This document shows positions 38,809 through 47,293 of a stretch of DNA of 64,000 nucleotides, in pieces (the first letter of the stretch is position 1; each line of letters begins with the position of its first letter). The stretch is from Victivallales bacterium. Its GTDB lineage: Bacteria; Verrucomicrobiota; Lentisphaeria; Oligosphaerales; Oligosphaeraceae. The DNA lies in the NCBI GenBank assembly GCA_017535315.1, contig JAFXUD010000064.1, positions 48,948 through 112,947 on the forward strand, read 5' to 3'. The notes beneath the pieces were generated by a model that was not told where the DNA came from, ran no database searches, and saw only the letters and a program-made list of their open reading frames with translations. Position numbers and translations under genes: made by a program.

Positions 38809-38872
38809 CTGGTTAACTTGAAAACGTGGAATATGGTGTAAAGTTAAAACGATTGTTTTCAAGTTTAACCAG
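38809..38872. promoter_or_regulatory. Long inverted repeat in a divergent promoter region
   Basis: CTGGTTAACTTGAAAAC (38809-38825) is repeated inverted as 38855-38872 with a single-base insertion and a 29-nt spacer. The right arm touches the AGGAG ribosome binding site of the 1210-residue gene. As DNA it could be a pair of operator half-sites between divergent transcripts; as RNA it would fold and mask the ribosome binding site. Both readings are inference. Confidence 0.6.
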
Positions 38873-38881
38873 GAGAATCGA

Positions 38882-41800
38882 ATGAAACGGATAATTAGCT
38901 TGCTTTTTGTGGTTGCGGTGAGCAGCGTGCTGTCGGCTGTGCCGTCGTATAAGCTGAGTTTGCGTGAGATGGGGTATGGCGAGGATTGGCCAGTGCTGTT
39001 TGTCGGCGAGCAGTTCAGCTGCGAAGAGGGCAAGTTTGCGGGGAGTGTGGCCAGTGGCAAGAACGGCTTTGGCGAGACGGTTGACTTCACCATTACGAGC
39101 ACGTTGGGGAAGGACAGGGGACTCATTGCCCGCTTTGAGTTCCCCGTCTCCCGCGAGGGGAAGACCTGGTGCGGCACGATCGGTCGTGAGGAGCCCATCA
39201 AGGGGACGAATGGCAACTACTCCAACAGCTACACCTATAACCCGCGCCATTTCCTGGCGGACGGCAAGGACATTTCGGGCAAGAAGGCGGACCTGACCTT
39301 CGTCTATGTGCAGAGCGAGACATTCATTGGCTCCGTCTATGACGCGGAGACGGGTCTAGCGATTGCGGTGCCACGCGACCTCTACTGCATGTTCAACATC
39401 TTCTACGACAACGCTGTGCAGGCACTGGTCATCGAATACTACTTCGGTCTCACGGATGCGGCGGCAAAGCACGACAACGCGGCCTTCCGCTTCTTCGTCA
39501 CGGAGTTCGATGCGAAAGACTATGGTTTCAGGCGGGTCTTGCAGAGCTACTACGACAACTTCCCGCAATATACCCACAAGCGCTTTGACAAGAACGGCTC
39601 GATGATGGCCTTCATCCCGCCAGGGGATGTCAACAACCACGATGAAATCGGGCTGGCGACCGTCTGGGGCGCGCGTGGCGGGGCAGCCGTGCGCGGTCTC
39701 AAATATACCGTGCCTGGGCAGCTCTTCGTCAACACGCCGAACAAGAAGGACTCGACAACCGAGGAGATTATGGCGTGCATTGAAGAGAAATTCAAGGGGA
39801 AGGGAGCCGTGGAGTCCATCTGCCGCAAAGCGGATGGCAACCCCGTCATTCTGAGTACCTACTATGCGGATTTTCTGGGTACCGTGAACAACGACCCCGC
39901 CTTTCCATACGGGCGTGCCTTCTTGGAGGAGATCAAGCAGACGCTGGAGAAGGAGGCTGCCTACTATGGTGGCATCGCTTACGACGGCCTCTTGGGCGGA
40001 ATGAACTTCAACCGAGACCATTTCCCGCTGACGAATTTCGCGTTGCTCTACAATCCCGCCAGCGAAAAGTGCTTCATCAACAACTACTTCTCGTGCCTCC
40101 AGCTTGCCAAGGCGGTTCATGCGGCGACGAACGCCCCCGTCAAGGTGATTTCCGCGAATGTGACGAAGCCCGACCTGCTTTTCGGCGCGCCGTTCGTCGA
40201 TGTGACGACGGGCGAGCCGACCCCGCGCGTCGATTACCGCGAACTGGCGGCTCTGCGGCAGGCGTGCGGGAAGAAGACCGTGGCGTTGCTGACGAAGCAT
40301 TTGTATATTGTGGATCGCGAGGGAATGGAGCGGTACTTCAAGCACTGCTTGGCGCTAGGCGTCTATCCTGGCTATTTCGATGGTGGTACCTCCGCGCTGA
40401 ACAGCGGTTCCTCCTACTTCTCCAATAGCCGCTGGCTGGAACCTGCGCGTCCGCTGTGGCGCAAATACATGAGCCTGGCGAAGGATTTGGCGAATGCTGG
40501 CTGGGAGCCACTGCCGCTGGCAATCGTCGATAACGCGCCTTCGGCGGTAGTCGAGCGCTTCGGCAAGATGTTTGGCCTTCAATACTTTACGGTGCGCAAC
40601 CCTGGATACAGTGCGCCAAAGGCGGTTCTGCGCATCCAGCAGCGCAAGCTTTTCGACAAAATCTCGCAAAGTGATTTTGGTAATATTGTTGTGGTTGATG
40701 AATTATTAGGGAAGCATCTCAAGAGTACTGTGCAGGGCGACGAGCTAATCGTTGACCTGCCATTGGGTGTGGACGATGTTCGCGTCATCAGCGTGAACAC
40801 GGCGGACAGTTTGCGTGCGCGTGCCGTCGGGAAGGCGGTGCGCATTCTGGATGACCGCATGGTCACGCGAAAGTTTGAGAGCGCGCGCGGGGAGCGTCTG
40901 GATGCATGGCAGGGCTATTATAAGATTGTGCGTACGGGCGGGCACACGGGTAAGCAGTGCGTTTCCAGCTGTCCTTCTTTGGTGCTTTCGCAGAAGAGCT
41001 TCTATCCCATGGGGGCACCCAAGGAAATCAAGGTTGGGCTTTGGGTGAAGGCGGAGGATTTGCAGGAGCCGTTTGTCTGCGTCGTAAAAGTAACAGAGCA
41101 CAACAGCCCGTCGAGGTTTTCAGAACCCCAGCGGATTGTCTTCCCGAAGGGAACGTATGACTGGCAGTACGGCAGCGTCACCATCAAGACACAGAACAAC
41201 TTCGGCGGCATCTTTTTCAACATCTCGTACAAGTCCAATGGCAAGGTCTATGTCGATGACGTGGAGTACATTGTCGATGGCGAGAACATTGCCACGGACC
41301 CGAGTTTCGAGGGGTTCGTACCCGAGGAAGCTTTCCTGAAGGAGTGCGATAAACTCTATGGCACCATGAAGGCGGGGCTTGAGAAGGTGCGAGACAACAC
41401 TTTTGTCAAGGAAGGAACGTTTGCAGATGTTCTTCAGAACCTGCGCGGTGCGCTTTTTTCAATGCCCTACACGCGTGAGTACCGCGACATGGAGGAGATT
41501 CACAGCCTGTTTGTGACCGCTGGCCTGGCGCAGCCGCCTGTCACATTTGACATTAACGTGCCTGGCGCAGCGGACTTCGGCGCGAAGTTGGCGGGCAAGT
41601 TCACAGTGACAAACAAGTTCGGCTATGACATTCCCGCCGACAAAGTAATGCTGTACGTCGGAAACGCGAAGGTGCTGCCAATCGGAAAGCCTGTGATTCC
41701 TGCTGGCAAGAAGGAGGAGTATAGTTTTGCCTTTGATATGCAGCGGGACGATGTGACAGTGGAAGTCTCCTGCCTGGGGGCGCACGCGGAGGCGAAGGTT

Positions 41801-42514
41801 CTGAGCACGCCCATCGGCGTCAGCGTGCTTAACGCGGAGACGCTGCCGAATGGGACGCTGCGTGCGAACATTCTCATCGACAGCCGCCTGGGCATACCTA
41901 TTATGGCGACGGTGCGCTATGGTTGGAGAAATGGCATTTCACAGGAGAAAAAGGTGCGCGTGCAGGGGAGTACGAAGACATTCGTTGAGCTGGACAAGCC
42001 CCAGGGCGAGAGCGGCAATTTCATCCTGCTAGTTTCGGTGGAGAACGAGCAGTACAAGTCCGCATGCACCTACACCTACCGCATGGGGCAGCTTGCCGCC
42101 GAGGCGGTACCGCGTGTCGATAGCGCCTTCAGCGGATATAGTGAGAAGGCACTGAACGACGGCATCATCTACGGCGACGAAAACACGCCATGGCAGCAGA
42201 AGGCATGGGCCTCGAACGAGGAGACCAAGGAGCACTGGGCTTCCCTGACCTTCAATCGTCTCATTGGCAAGAAGCTGGTCATCTACTGGCACAAGGAGGA
42301 AGGCGTCGAGTACATCTCCCGCAACTTCGACGTGCAGGTTCTTGGGAATGAAGGCGGCTGGAAAACCATCCAGCAGATACGTGACAACAAGGCAGATGTG
42401 GTCAATGTGGCCATTCCGTCTCCAGGCAAGGCGTACCGCGTCTTGCAACTGCCTGGCGGCGGCTCGCCCACTCGCCCCAACCTCATGTGGGTCACGGAGA
42501 TCGAAGTGTATTGA
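38882..42514 (+). CDS. Very large secreted protein with C-terminal discoidin-like domain
   Basis: A 1210-residue exported protein. A signal peptide (MKRIISLLFVVAVSSVLS) precedes a beta-rich N-terminal domain (about 20-230) and a barrel-like region (about 250-600, with GGIAYDGLLGGMNF, VKVISANV, FVDVTTGEP, ALGVYPGYFDGG). A jelly-roll module follows (about 690-830, with YVDDVEYIVDGENIATDPSFEGF), then a helical or sandwich region. The end is an F5/8-type-C-like domain (about 1075-1210, with NDGIIYGDENTPWQQKAW and RPNLMWVTEIEVY). The middle reads like an unassigned glycoside hydrolase. AGGAG precedes the ATG. Carbohydrate binding is likely; catalytic activity is inferred only. Confidence 0.7.
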   Translation: MKRIISLLFVVAVSSVLSAVPSYKLSLREMGYGEDWPVLFVGEQFSCEEGKFAGSVASGKNGFGETVDFTITSTLGKDRGLIARFEFPVSREGKTWCGTIGREEPIKGTNGNYSNSYTYNPRHFLADGKDISGKKADLTFVYVQSETFIGSVYDAETGLAIAVPRDLYCMFNIFYDNAVQALVIEYYFGLTDAAAKHDNAAFRFFVTEFDAKDYGFRRVLQSYYDNFPQYTHKRFDKNGSMMAFIPPGDVNNHDEIGLATVWGARGGAAVRGLKYTVPGQLFVNTPNKKDSTTEEIMACIEEKFKGKGAVESICRKADGNPVILSTYYADFLGTVNNDPAFPYGRAFLEEIKQTLEKEAAYYGGIAYDGLLGGMNFNRDHFPLTNFALLYNPASEKCFINNYFSCLQLAKAVHAATNAPVKVISANVTKPDLLFGAPFVDVTTGEPTPRVDYRELAALRQACGKKTVALLTKHLYIVDREGMERYFKHCLALGVYPGYFDGGTSALNSGSSYFSNSRWLEPARPLWRKYMSLAKDLANAGWEPLPLAIVDNAPSAVVERFGKMFGLQYFTVRNPGYSAPKAVLRIQQRKLFDKISQSDFGNIVVVDELLGKHLKSTVQGDELIVDLPLGVDDVRVISVNTADSLRARAVGKAVRILDDRMVTRKFESARGERLDAWQGYYKIVRTGGHTGKQCVSSCPSLVLSQKSFYPMGAPKEIKVGLWVKAEDLQEPFVCVVKVTEHNSPSRFSEPQRIVFPKGTYDWQYGSVTIKTQNNFGGIFFNISYKSNGKVYVDDVEYIVDGENIATDPSFEGFVPEEAFLKECDKLYGTMKAGLEKVRDNTFVKEGTFADVLQNLRGALFSMPYTREYRDMEEIHSLFVTAGLAQPPVTFDINVPGAADFGAKLAGKFTVTNKFGYDIPADKVMLYVGNAKVLPIGKPVIPAGKKEEYSFAFDMQRDDVTVEVSCLGAHAEAKVLSTPIGVSVLNAETLPNGTLRANILIDSRLGIPIMATVRYGWRNGISQEKKVRVQGSTKTFVELDKPQGESGNFILLVSVENEQYKSACTYTYRMGQLAAEAVPRVDSAFSGYSEKALNDGIIYGDENTPWQQKAWASNEETKEHWASLTFNRLIGKKLVIYWHKEEGVEYISRNFDVQVLGNEGGWKTIQQIRDNKADVVNVAIPSPGKAYRVLQLPGGGSPTRPNLMWVTEIEVY

Positions 42515-42575
42515 GGAATTAGGGATTAGGGGATAGGGGTTAGGGGAAGTGAGGAGATGTTAGTGATTAGTAGCT
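42515..42575. repeat. Telomere-like G-rich heptamer array (left arm)
   Basis: Beginning at the first base after a stop codon, four units run in exact 7-nt register (GGAATTA, GGGATTA, GGGGATA, GGGGTTA), followed by GGGG. A degenerate second block (TTAGTGA, TTAGTAG, CTAGAGT) reaches about 42575. Four G-runs separated by 3-4 nt make this strand a good G-quadruplex candidate. It is the inverted counterpart of the C-rich array at 43186-43234, with the four-helix-bundle gene between them. Confidence 0.85.
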
Positions 42576-42595
42576 AGAGTTGGGAGGAGTGAAAC

Positions 42596-43129
42596 ATGGG
42601 TGTTAAGAGTTATAGAGATTTGCAGGTGTGGCAAAAAGCCATATTAGCGACGAAGATGGTTTATTGGCTGGTGAAGCGTTTGCCTCGCGAGGAATTGTTT
42701 GCCTTGTCGAGCCAGATGCGTCGCGCCGCGATATCCATTCCGTCTAATATTGCAGAAGGCCATGCACGGAACTCAACCAAGGAGTTTTTGCAGTTTCTTT
42801 CCATTGCCAAAGGAAGCAAGGCGGAGCTTGAGACTCAACTAATCCTTTGCGTCGAAATCAACTATCTATCTCCTGATGATATCGCACCAATCATGACCTT
42901 GCTTGAGGAGATTGGCAGGATGATAAGTGGTCTTATCATCTCACTATCACACTCCACCATTCATTCTTCACAGCCAACCATTAACGGCATACAGCGCACA
43001 ACCTATTCTCCTTACCAATTTCTTCCTCACCAACTTTATCAGCCAGCAGTCCCTAGTAGCCAGCCCCCACTGGCAACTAGCACTCCACCTTCTTACCCCT
43101 ACCCCCTAAACTTCCCTCCTAACCCCTAG
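42596..43129 (+). CDS. Four-helix-bundle protein, 23S rRNA intervening-sequence (S23/Avd-like) family
   Basis: A 177-residue ORF whose first 118 residues match the four-helix-bundle family encoded in 23S rRNA intervening sequences: SYRDLQVWQKAI, then SSQMRRAAISIPSNIAEGHARNSTKEFLQFLSIAKGSKAELETQL, then the final helix IGRMISGLI. Relatives include the Avd accessory protein of diversity-generating retroelements, which bind nucleic acid through a basic pore. The last 60 residues are low-complexity Ser/Pro/Tyr/Thr encoded by pyrimidine-rich DNA leading into the right-hand array, so the real product may end earlier or the tail may be repeat-derived. GGGAGGAG precedes the ATG. No reverse transcriptase or rRNA is nearby. 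Confidence 0.88.
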   Translation: MGVKSYRDLQVWQKAILATKMVYWLVKRLPREELFALSSQMRRAAISIPSNIAEGHARNSTKEFLQFLSIAKGSKAELETQLILCVEINYLSPDDIAPIMTLLEEIGRMISGLIISLSHSTIHSSQPTINGIQRTTYSPYQFLPHQLYQPAVPSSQPPLATSTPPSYPYPLNFPPNP

Positions 43130-43234
43130 CCCCCTGGCCTCTAACCCTAGCTTCTAACCTCTAAACCTCCCTCCAGACCTCTAGCCCCTAATCCCTAAAC
43201 CCTAATCCCTAAATCCTAATCCCTAATCCCTCAA
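43060..43234. repeat. Telomere-like C-rich heptamer array (right arm)
   Basis: A pyrimidine-rich tract that becomes strictly periodic at 43186-43234: seven units in exact 7-nt register (CCCTAAT, CCCTAAA, CCCTAAT, CCCTAAA, TCCTAAT, CCCTAAT, CCCTCAA). Upstream, from about 43060, the same units appear degenerately (CCCCTAC, CCCCTAA, CTCCTAA, CCCCTAG). The array stops two bases before the lolC ATG and leaves no Shine-Dalgarno. Its complement matches the G-rich array at 42515. Confidence 0.88.
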
Positions 43235-43236
43235 AA

Positions 43237-44508
43237 ATGCGACTTCCAGCCGATATATTTCTTGCCCTGCGCTACCTGCGTCCCAAGCGGACGTTTGTCT
43301 CCGTCATTACGCTGCTTTCCATCCTGGGGCCCGTGCTAGGGGTGGCGGTGCTGCTGATTGTGACGGGAGTCATGTCTGGATTTGACCGCGACATACGGCA
43401 GGGCATCATGGATTTGCAGGCGCATATCCAGATTTACCCGATATGGGCAAAGGTAATAGAGAAGCCTGAGCCGATGCTTGAAAAACTGAAGGAGCTAGAC
43501 GTGGCGGCCTCGCCATTGATAGAAGGGGCGGTGCTTGTGCAGGTGCATGAGAGCATTGCACCGAAAGTCGTCCGCGGCGTCTCGCCAGAGACGGAGCACC
43601 TGGTCTCCACCATCGATAAGTCCATCATCTATGGCACGCACAAACTGAAGGAGGGCGAGGCGCTGGTGGGGGACCGCATGGCTTCTTCCATGGGACTGCA
43701 CTTGGGAAGCATGATACTGCTCCATTCGCCTGCACGCCTGACGCAGAACGTGAAGTGGAAGGACGACGGGACCGTCGATGTCTCCGCGCCCGATGAGGTC
43801 TATCTGCCTGAGCAGGTGAAGATTGTGGGCATCTACAGCATGGGGGTTGCCGATTTCGATGACAACATCATCTTCATGCACATCGAGCAGGCAGCCGACC
43901 TGTACGGCTACGAGTGGGGAAATGCGACGAGCATCCAATGCAAAGTGAAGGAGCCGCTGAACATGGGCGACTTGCCTGAGCGCATTGCCGATGCGTTGGG
44001 CAATGTGCAGGTGGTCACCTGGCAGGAGCGCAATCGCCTGCTTTTCGGGACGCTTAGGGTGGAGAAAAATCTGATGATTTTCCTTATGGCGTTCATCGTG
44101 CTGGTGGCATCGTTCAGTATTGCATCTACGCTGATAACGGTTGTTGTGCAGAAGACACGCGAGATAGGCGTGATGAAGGCGGTCGGCATGTCCTCGCGGA
44201 TGATAGCGCGTGTGTTTCTGTTTCAGGGAACGATCATCGGCGTCATCGGCACGACCATCGGCACCTGCTTGGGGCTGCTGGTCATCGTCTTTAGGGAGAA
44301 CATTGCGGACTTCCTGAGCTGGATCATGGGGCACGACGTCTTTCCCGCCGAGCTGTACCATCTGCGCAAGATTCCTGCGTTTCTTACGCCAGGCGACCTG
44401 ATTCTCATTGTCAGCATGTCTTTGGCAATCTGCATATTCGCGACAATCGTGCCCGCCATCTATGCTTCGTGCAAGAAACCAGCGAAGGCACTTCAGGAGG
44501 ACAACTGA
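43237..44508 (+). CDS. lolC: Lipoprotein-releasing ABC transporter permease (LolC/LolE family)
   Basis: A 423-residue inner-membrane permease that extracts outer-membrane lipoproteins and hands them to LolA. One N-terminal helix (VISVITLLSILGPVLGV-type segment at about 20-45) and three C-terminal helices flank a large periplasmic MacB-like domain (about 50-270). KTREIGVMKAVGMSSRMIARVFLFQG near 308 is the classic FtsX-core coupling region. It overlaps lolD by one base (TGATG). The start codon directly follows the heptamer array, with no ribosome binding site, so its normal leader may have been displaced. A MacB-type exporter is less likely. Confidence 0.9.
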   Translation: MRLPADIFLALRYLRPKRTFVSVITLLSILGPVLGVAVLLIVTGVMSGFDRDIRQGIMDLQAHIQIYPIWAKVIEKPEPMLEKLKELDVAASPLIEGAVLVQVHESIAPKVVRGVSPETEHLVSTIDKSIIYGTHKLKEGEALVGDRMASSMGLHLGSMILLHSPARLTQNVKWKDDGTVDVSAPDEVYLPEQVKIVGIYSMGVADFDDNIIFMHIEQAADLYGYEWGNATSIQCKVKEPLNMGDLPERIADALGNVQVVTWQERNRLLFGTLRVEKNLMIFLMAFIVLVASFSIASTLITVVVQKTREIGVMKAVGMSSRMIARVFLFQGTIIGVIGTTIGTCLGLLVIVFRENIADFLSWIMGHDVFPAELYHLRKIPAFLTPGDLILIVSMSLAICIFATIVPAIYASCKKPAKALQEDN

Positions 44509-45176
44509 TGGCGGAAAACGAAATACTCTACAGTCTGGAAGGCATCTCCAAGTGCTTCAAGATGACCAATGGCTACGTGGAGGTGCTCCACGACCTGAAC
44601 CTGAAAATCGAAGGCGGCAAATGGGCGGCCCTGGTGGGACGTTCTGGCTGTGGCAAGACCACGCTCCTGCATCTTCTGGGGGGACTGGATAGGCCAACTG
44701 CAGGGAAGCTCCTGCTGGACGGCGAGGATTTGGCGACCATGTCGCAGTCAAGATTGACGGCCCTGCGGCTGAAGCGCATTGGATTCATCTTCCAGTCCTA
44801 CCACCTCTTTCCCGAACTGAGCGCCTTGGAGAACGCGGTGCTGCCCGCATTGCACTGGGGGATGGATCGTGACGGCGCAGAAAAACGAGCAAAGGAATGG
44901 CTGGAGCAGTTCGGCCTTGGTAAGCGCCTGCAGCACCGTCCGATGGAACTGTCTGGCGGTGAGCAGCAGCGCGTCGCTATCGCGCGTGCCCTTATCAACG
45001 ACCCTGACATCATCCTTGCGGATGAACCGACGGGAAACCTGGACAGGGCTGCTGCGGAGGAGATCATGGAGATCATCAACAATGTCCGCCAGAAGACGGG
45101 CAAGACCCTCATCATGGTCACGCATGACTTGGAGCTCGCGAAGAAGGCTGATAGGATTATAAATCTAAAGAAATAG
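44508..45176 (+). CDS. lolD: ABC transporter ATP-binding protein (LolD)
   Basis: A 222-residue ATPase partner of the preceding permease. Walker A GRSGCGKT is at residues 44-51, the Q-loop lies in [15 protein letters not shown], the signature is [15 protein letters not shown], Walker B is [12 protein letters not shown], and the switch His is in VTHDLELA. The A-E-N dipeptide-rich N-terminus and the ALPALHWG segment fit the LolD/MacB branch. I use ATG 44508, overlapping the permease stop; a longer frame from 44469 lies within lolC. A repeat array follows immediately. Confidence 0.95.
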   Translation: MAENEILYSLEGISKCFKMTNGYVEVLHDLNLKIEGGKWAALVGRSGCGKTTLLHLLGGLDRPTAGKLLLDGEDLATMSQSRLTALRLKRIGFIFQSYHLFPELSALENAVLPALHWGMDRDGAEKRAKEWLEQFGLGKRLQHRPMELSGGEQQRVAIARALINDPDIILADEPTGNLDRAAAEEIMEIINNVRQKTGKTLIMVTHDLELAKKADRIINLKK

Positions 45177-45180
45177 GATA

Positions 45181-45257
45181 AGTCTTCTAGGGTAGGTCTT
45201 CTAAGTCCTCTAAGTCATCTAAGAATTAGGTTCTCTAGGATAGGTCTTCTAGGATAG
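45181..45257. repeat. Degenerate TCTTCTAGG repeat array
   Basis: After the lolD stop, units of two related lengths alternate: TCTTCTAGGGTAGG, TCTTCTAAG, TCCTCTAAG, TCATCTAAG, AATTAGG, TTCTCTAGGATAGG, TCTTCTAGGATAGG. The three middle units are exact 9-nt steps; the flanking ones are 9+5. It fills the whole gap between lolD and the SGNH hydrolase and contains no terminator-like hairpin. Confidence 0.8.
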
Positions 45258-45281
45258 GGCTTTTGGAAAAAAGGAGTAAAA

Positions 45282-47015
45282 ATGAAACGAATGCTTTTGA
45301 TTCTGTTTGTTTTTGCCTGCGTTATATTTGCGCAGGAGGCACCCACGTGTACCTGTCCCAACTGTGGGTTGAATCCCACTGATTATACGAAACTGGGAGA
45401 AATGAACCGCTTCAACCCGAAGGATGCGGACATCGCGGATGGCGTCTATATGACCCAGGGGACCTACGGGAAGAACCCCATCTACTGTGTCAGCGGCTAC
45501 ATGGACATCTCGGATGCACCTGCTGGAAGTATGCTGAAGTCCAATGTCGGCATCCGCTTCATGACCTTCTTCGACAAGGACAAGAAGTACATTGGCTTTG
45601 TGGAAAACCAGAACCCTGCCGAGATTCCGCCAGGCGCGGCCTTCGCTCGCCAGAGCATCCCCAAAAACTTGGCAGAACGGTTGGACGTGCGCGTCGTCCC
45701 GCCGAAGCCCGCAGTTAACAATGAAGGAGGAAAAATGGGATTTGTCAATGACATCTGCATGCCGTCCGTGCTTTACATGCTGTCCGATACTCAGAACGAC
45801 ATCTTTGTGCAGCCGATGCTGAAGCGGTGGCGTCCATACGACGACTATGTGCGTTTCTCCCTGGACAAGGGTGGCCAGTTCATGCGCAACATCTCCAGCG
45901 TCGCCAGCATCACGGCTCCCGTGGATGGCAGTACCCTGACTACTGCGCTGATCAACGGCGACGAGTTCGAGACCATCAAGACGCTGAAGAGCCGCATTGT
46001 CGTCGGCAAGAAGGGCGTTGGCGAAGGGACGGTGACCGTGCAGGTCATCGGTGACAGCCTGACCCACGGCGGCTTTTTCCGCCACGCTCTGCTGGAGGAG
46101 GGCTTTGTGCCTGGCATCAAGATGATTGGTCTGCGCCGCTGCGCAGAAGGTCAGTTCGACGAGGGGCGCGGAGGCTGGCGCCTGGATACCTATTTCACCG
46201 TGCCCAGGACTGCCACTGGCTCCTATCATGGATTCATGCAGCCCGAAGGCGATATCCGCTATTATGGCAATCGCGCCTTCTGGAAAACCTGCTGGACGGT
46301 TTTCCGCAAAACCGCTCCCAAAGGCTTCCAGCCTGGCTACAATTGCGGGCGTTTCGATGCCGTCCTGCCTCGCTTCGACGAGGAGACAGGTACGCTACTA
46401 AACCCGAAGGCAGGCGATTTGCAGATGGACGAAGAGAATCATACCCTGGTGCTTTTTGACGGAAATGCCTGGGTGCCCAAGCAGAACGAGGAGTTCAAAT
46501 GGGTTTTCGACTATCCCAAATATCTTGAAATGTGGAACCTGGAGGCTCCTGAATTCCTCTTTGTCAACCTTGGCATCAACGACTTCTGCAACCACTTGGA
46601 TGCCGATTTCGAGCCGTGGAAGAAGATGATTACGACGATGAAGGATTCCTACCTGAAGGCGCGTCCTGATGGTCACTTTGCCATCTGCCTCCCCTGCACG
46701 ACCCTGGGCTCCATCGACAACCAGGCGGGTACCTTCGTTCCCAAACAGAACGCCTCCATGTGGCGTTTCCGCAAGTGGCTCATCGATACCTTCGACAAGC
46801 GCGAGAAGGACGGCTTCTACCTCGTCGATACCAGCATCACCTGCGATAACGAAAACGGCTTCAACCTCGTTACGAAGGGCGATGCCCTTGTTCCATTCCC
46901 TGGCTACAAGGGCGATGTCCGCCTGAAAATCCAGACGGGCAACCCGCACCCATACCCCGCCTATCCCTTCATGGCCACACCTCTCGCCGCCTTCATACAG
47001 GCGCTGAGAAAGTAG
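45282..47015 (+). CDS. Secreted SGNH/GDSL hydrolase
   Basis: A 577-residue exported esterase candidate. The signal peptide is MKRMLLILFVFACVIFA. Block I GDSLTHG places the nucleophile at Ser259, block III GIND is at residues 431-434, and block V gives His556 in NPHPYP. The order is the normal one. A large insertion between blocks I and III (about 300-420) and a 240-residue N-terminal domain are extra to the core fold. The mature N-terminus begins with a compact Cys cluster (CTCPNCG), unusual for an exported esterase. It probably removes acetyl or other ester groups from glycans (inference). Confidence 0.88.
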   Translation: MKRMLLILFVFACVIFAQEAPTCTCPNCGLNPTDYTKLGEMNRFNPKDADIADGVYMTQGTYGKNPIYCVSGYMDISDAPAGSMLKSNVGIRFMTFFDKDKKYIGFVENQNPAEIPPGAAFARQSIPKNLAERLDVRVVPPKPAVNNEGGKMGFVNDICMPSVLYMLSDTQNDIFVQPMLKRWRPYDDYVRFSLDKGGQFMRNISSVASITAPVDGSTLTTALINGDEFETIKTLKSRIVVGKKGVGEGTVTVQVIGDSLTHGGFFRHALLEEGFVPGIKMIGLRRCAEGQFDEGRGGWRLDTYFTVPRTATGSYHGFMQPEGDIRYYGNRAFWKTCWTVFRKTAPKGFQPGYNCGRFDAVLPRFDEETGTLLNPKAGDLQMDEENHTLVLFDGNAWVPKQNEEFKWVFDYPKYLEMWNLEAPEFLFVNLGINDFCNHLDADFEPWKKMITTMKDSYLKARPDGHFAICLPCTTLGSIDNQAGTFVPKQNASMWRFRKWLIDTFDKREKDGFYLVDTSITCDNENGFNLVTKGDALVPFPGYKGDVRLKIQTGNPHPYPAYPFMATPLAAFIQALRK

Positions 47016-47018
47016 GGA

Positions 47019-47293
47019 GTGGCGACGGTGTATGGTGTGGCGACGGTGTCTCGTTACTATTCCTAACCTAAAAGGGACAGGAGGGACTGGAGAGACGGGA
47101 GGGACAGCAAAATGACGCCAGTTTTTTTGTCGCTCCCGTCACTCCTGTCTCTCCTGTCCCATTCTACCACGTGCGATGGTGTAAACTACACCCGTTGTGG
47201 CGTTGCATTTACGTTGTTGGATGGGCGATATTTCCGACGGCGAGGACGCCGTCGCCACACCTTACGTTGTAGCATTGTATTTACGCTGTTGGA
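47019..47293. repeat. Nested inverted and direct repeats in a 297-nt gap
   Basis: GTGGCGACGGTGT occurs twice in direct orientation (47019-47031 and 47037-47049), and the second copy's 16-nt context is repeated inverted at 47246-47261. A 28-nt direct repeat with four mismatches lies at 47194-47221 and 47266-47293. A small hairpin CGACGGCG/CGCCGTCG with loop AGGA sits at 47235-47254. The 9-nt hairpin array at 47074-47160 is nested inside. No coding potential is convincing. Confidence 0.75.
47074..47160. repeat. Inverted 9-nt repeat array, GGGACAGGA family
   Basis: The left arm is four 9-nt units (GGGACAGGA, GGGACTGGA, GAGACGGGA, GGGACAGCA; 47074-47109). The right arm is the complement in the same register (GTCGCTCCC, GTCACTCCT, GTCTCTCCT, GTCCC; 47129-47160). 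The loop between them includes a T7 run. The arms would pair into a long imperfect stem. The left-arm family recurs at 63974-64000 with a similar CTTAACTAA-type lead-in. Confidence 0.85.

Noticed and set aside
43012..43129. Ser/Pro/Tyr-rich tail of the four-helix-bundle protein as a functional domain
   Set aside because: It is encoded by the degenerate pyrimidine-rich lead-in to the heptamer array, so it looks like read-through into repeat DNA; kept only as the ORF end.
42596..43129. Diversity-generating retroelement
   Set aside because: The protein is related to Avd, but no reverse transcriptase, template repeat or variable repeat is visible in the window.
42515..43234. True telomere or linear replicon end
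   Set aside because: The motif resembles telomeric repeats, but the arrays are short, degenerate and lie inside ordinary chromosome with genes on both sides.
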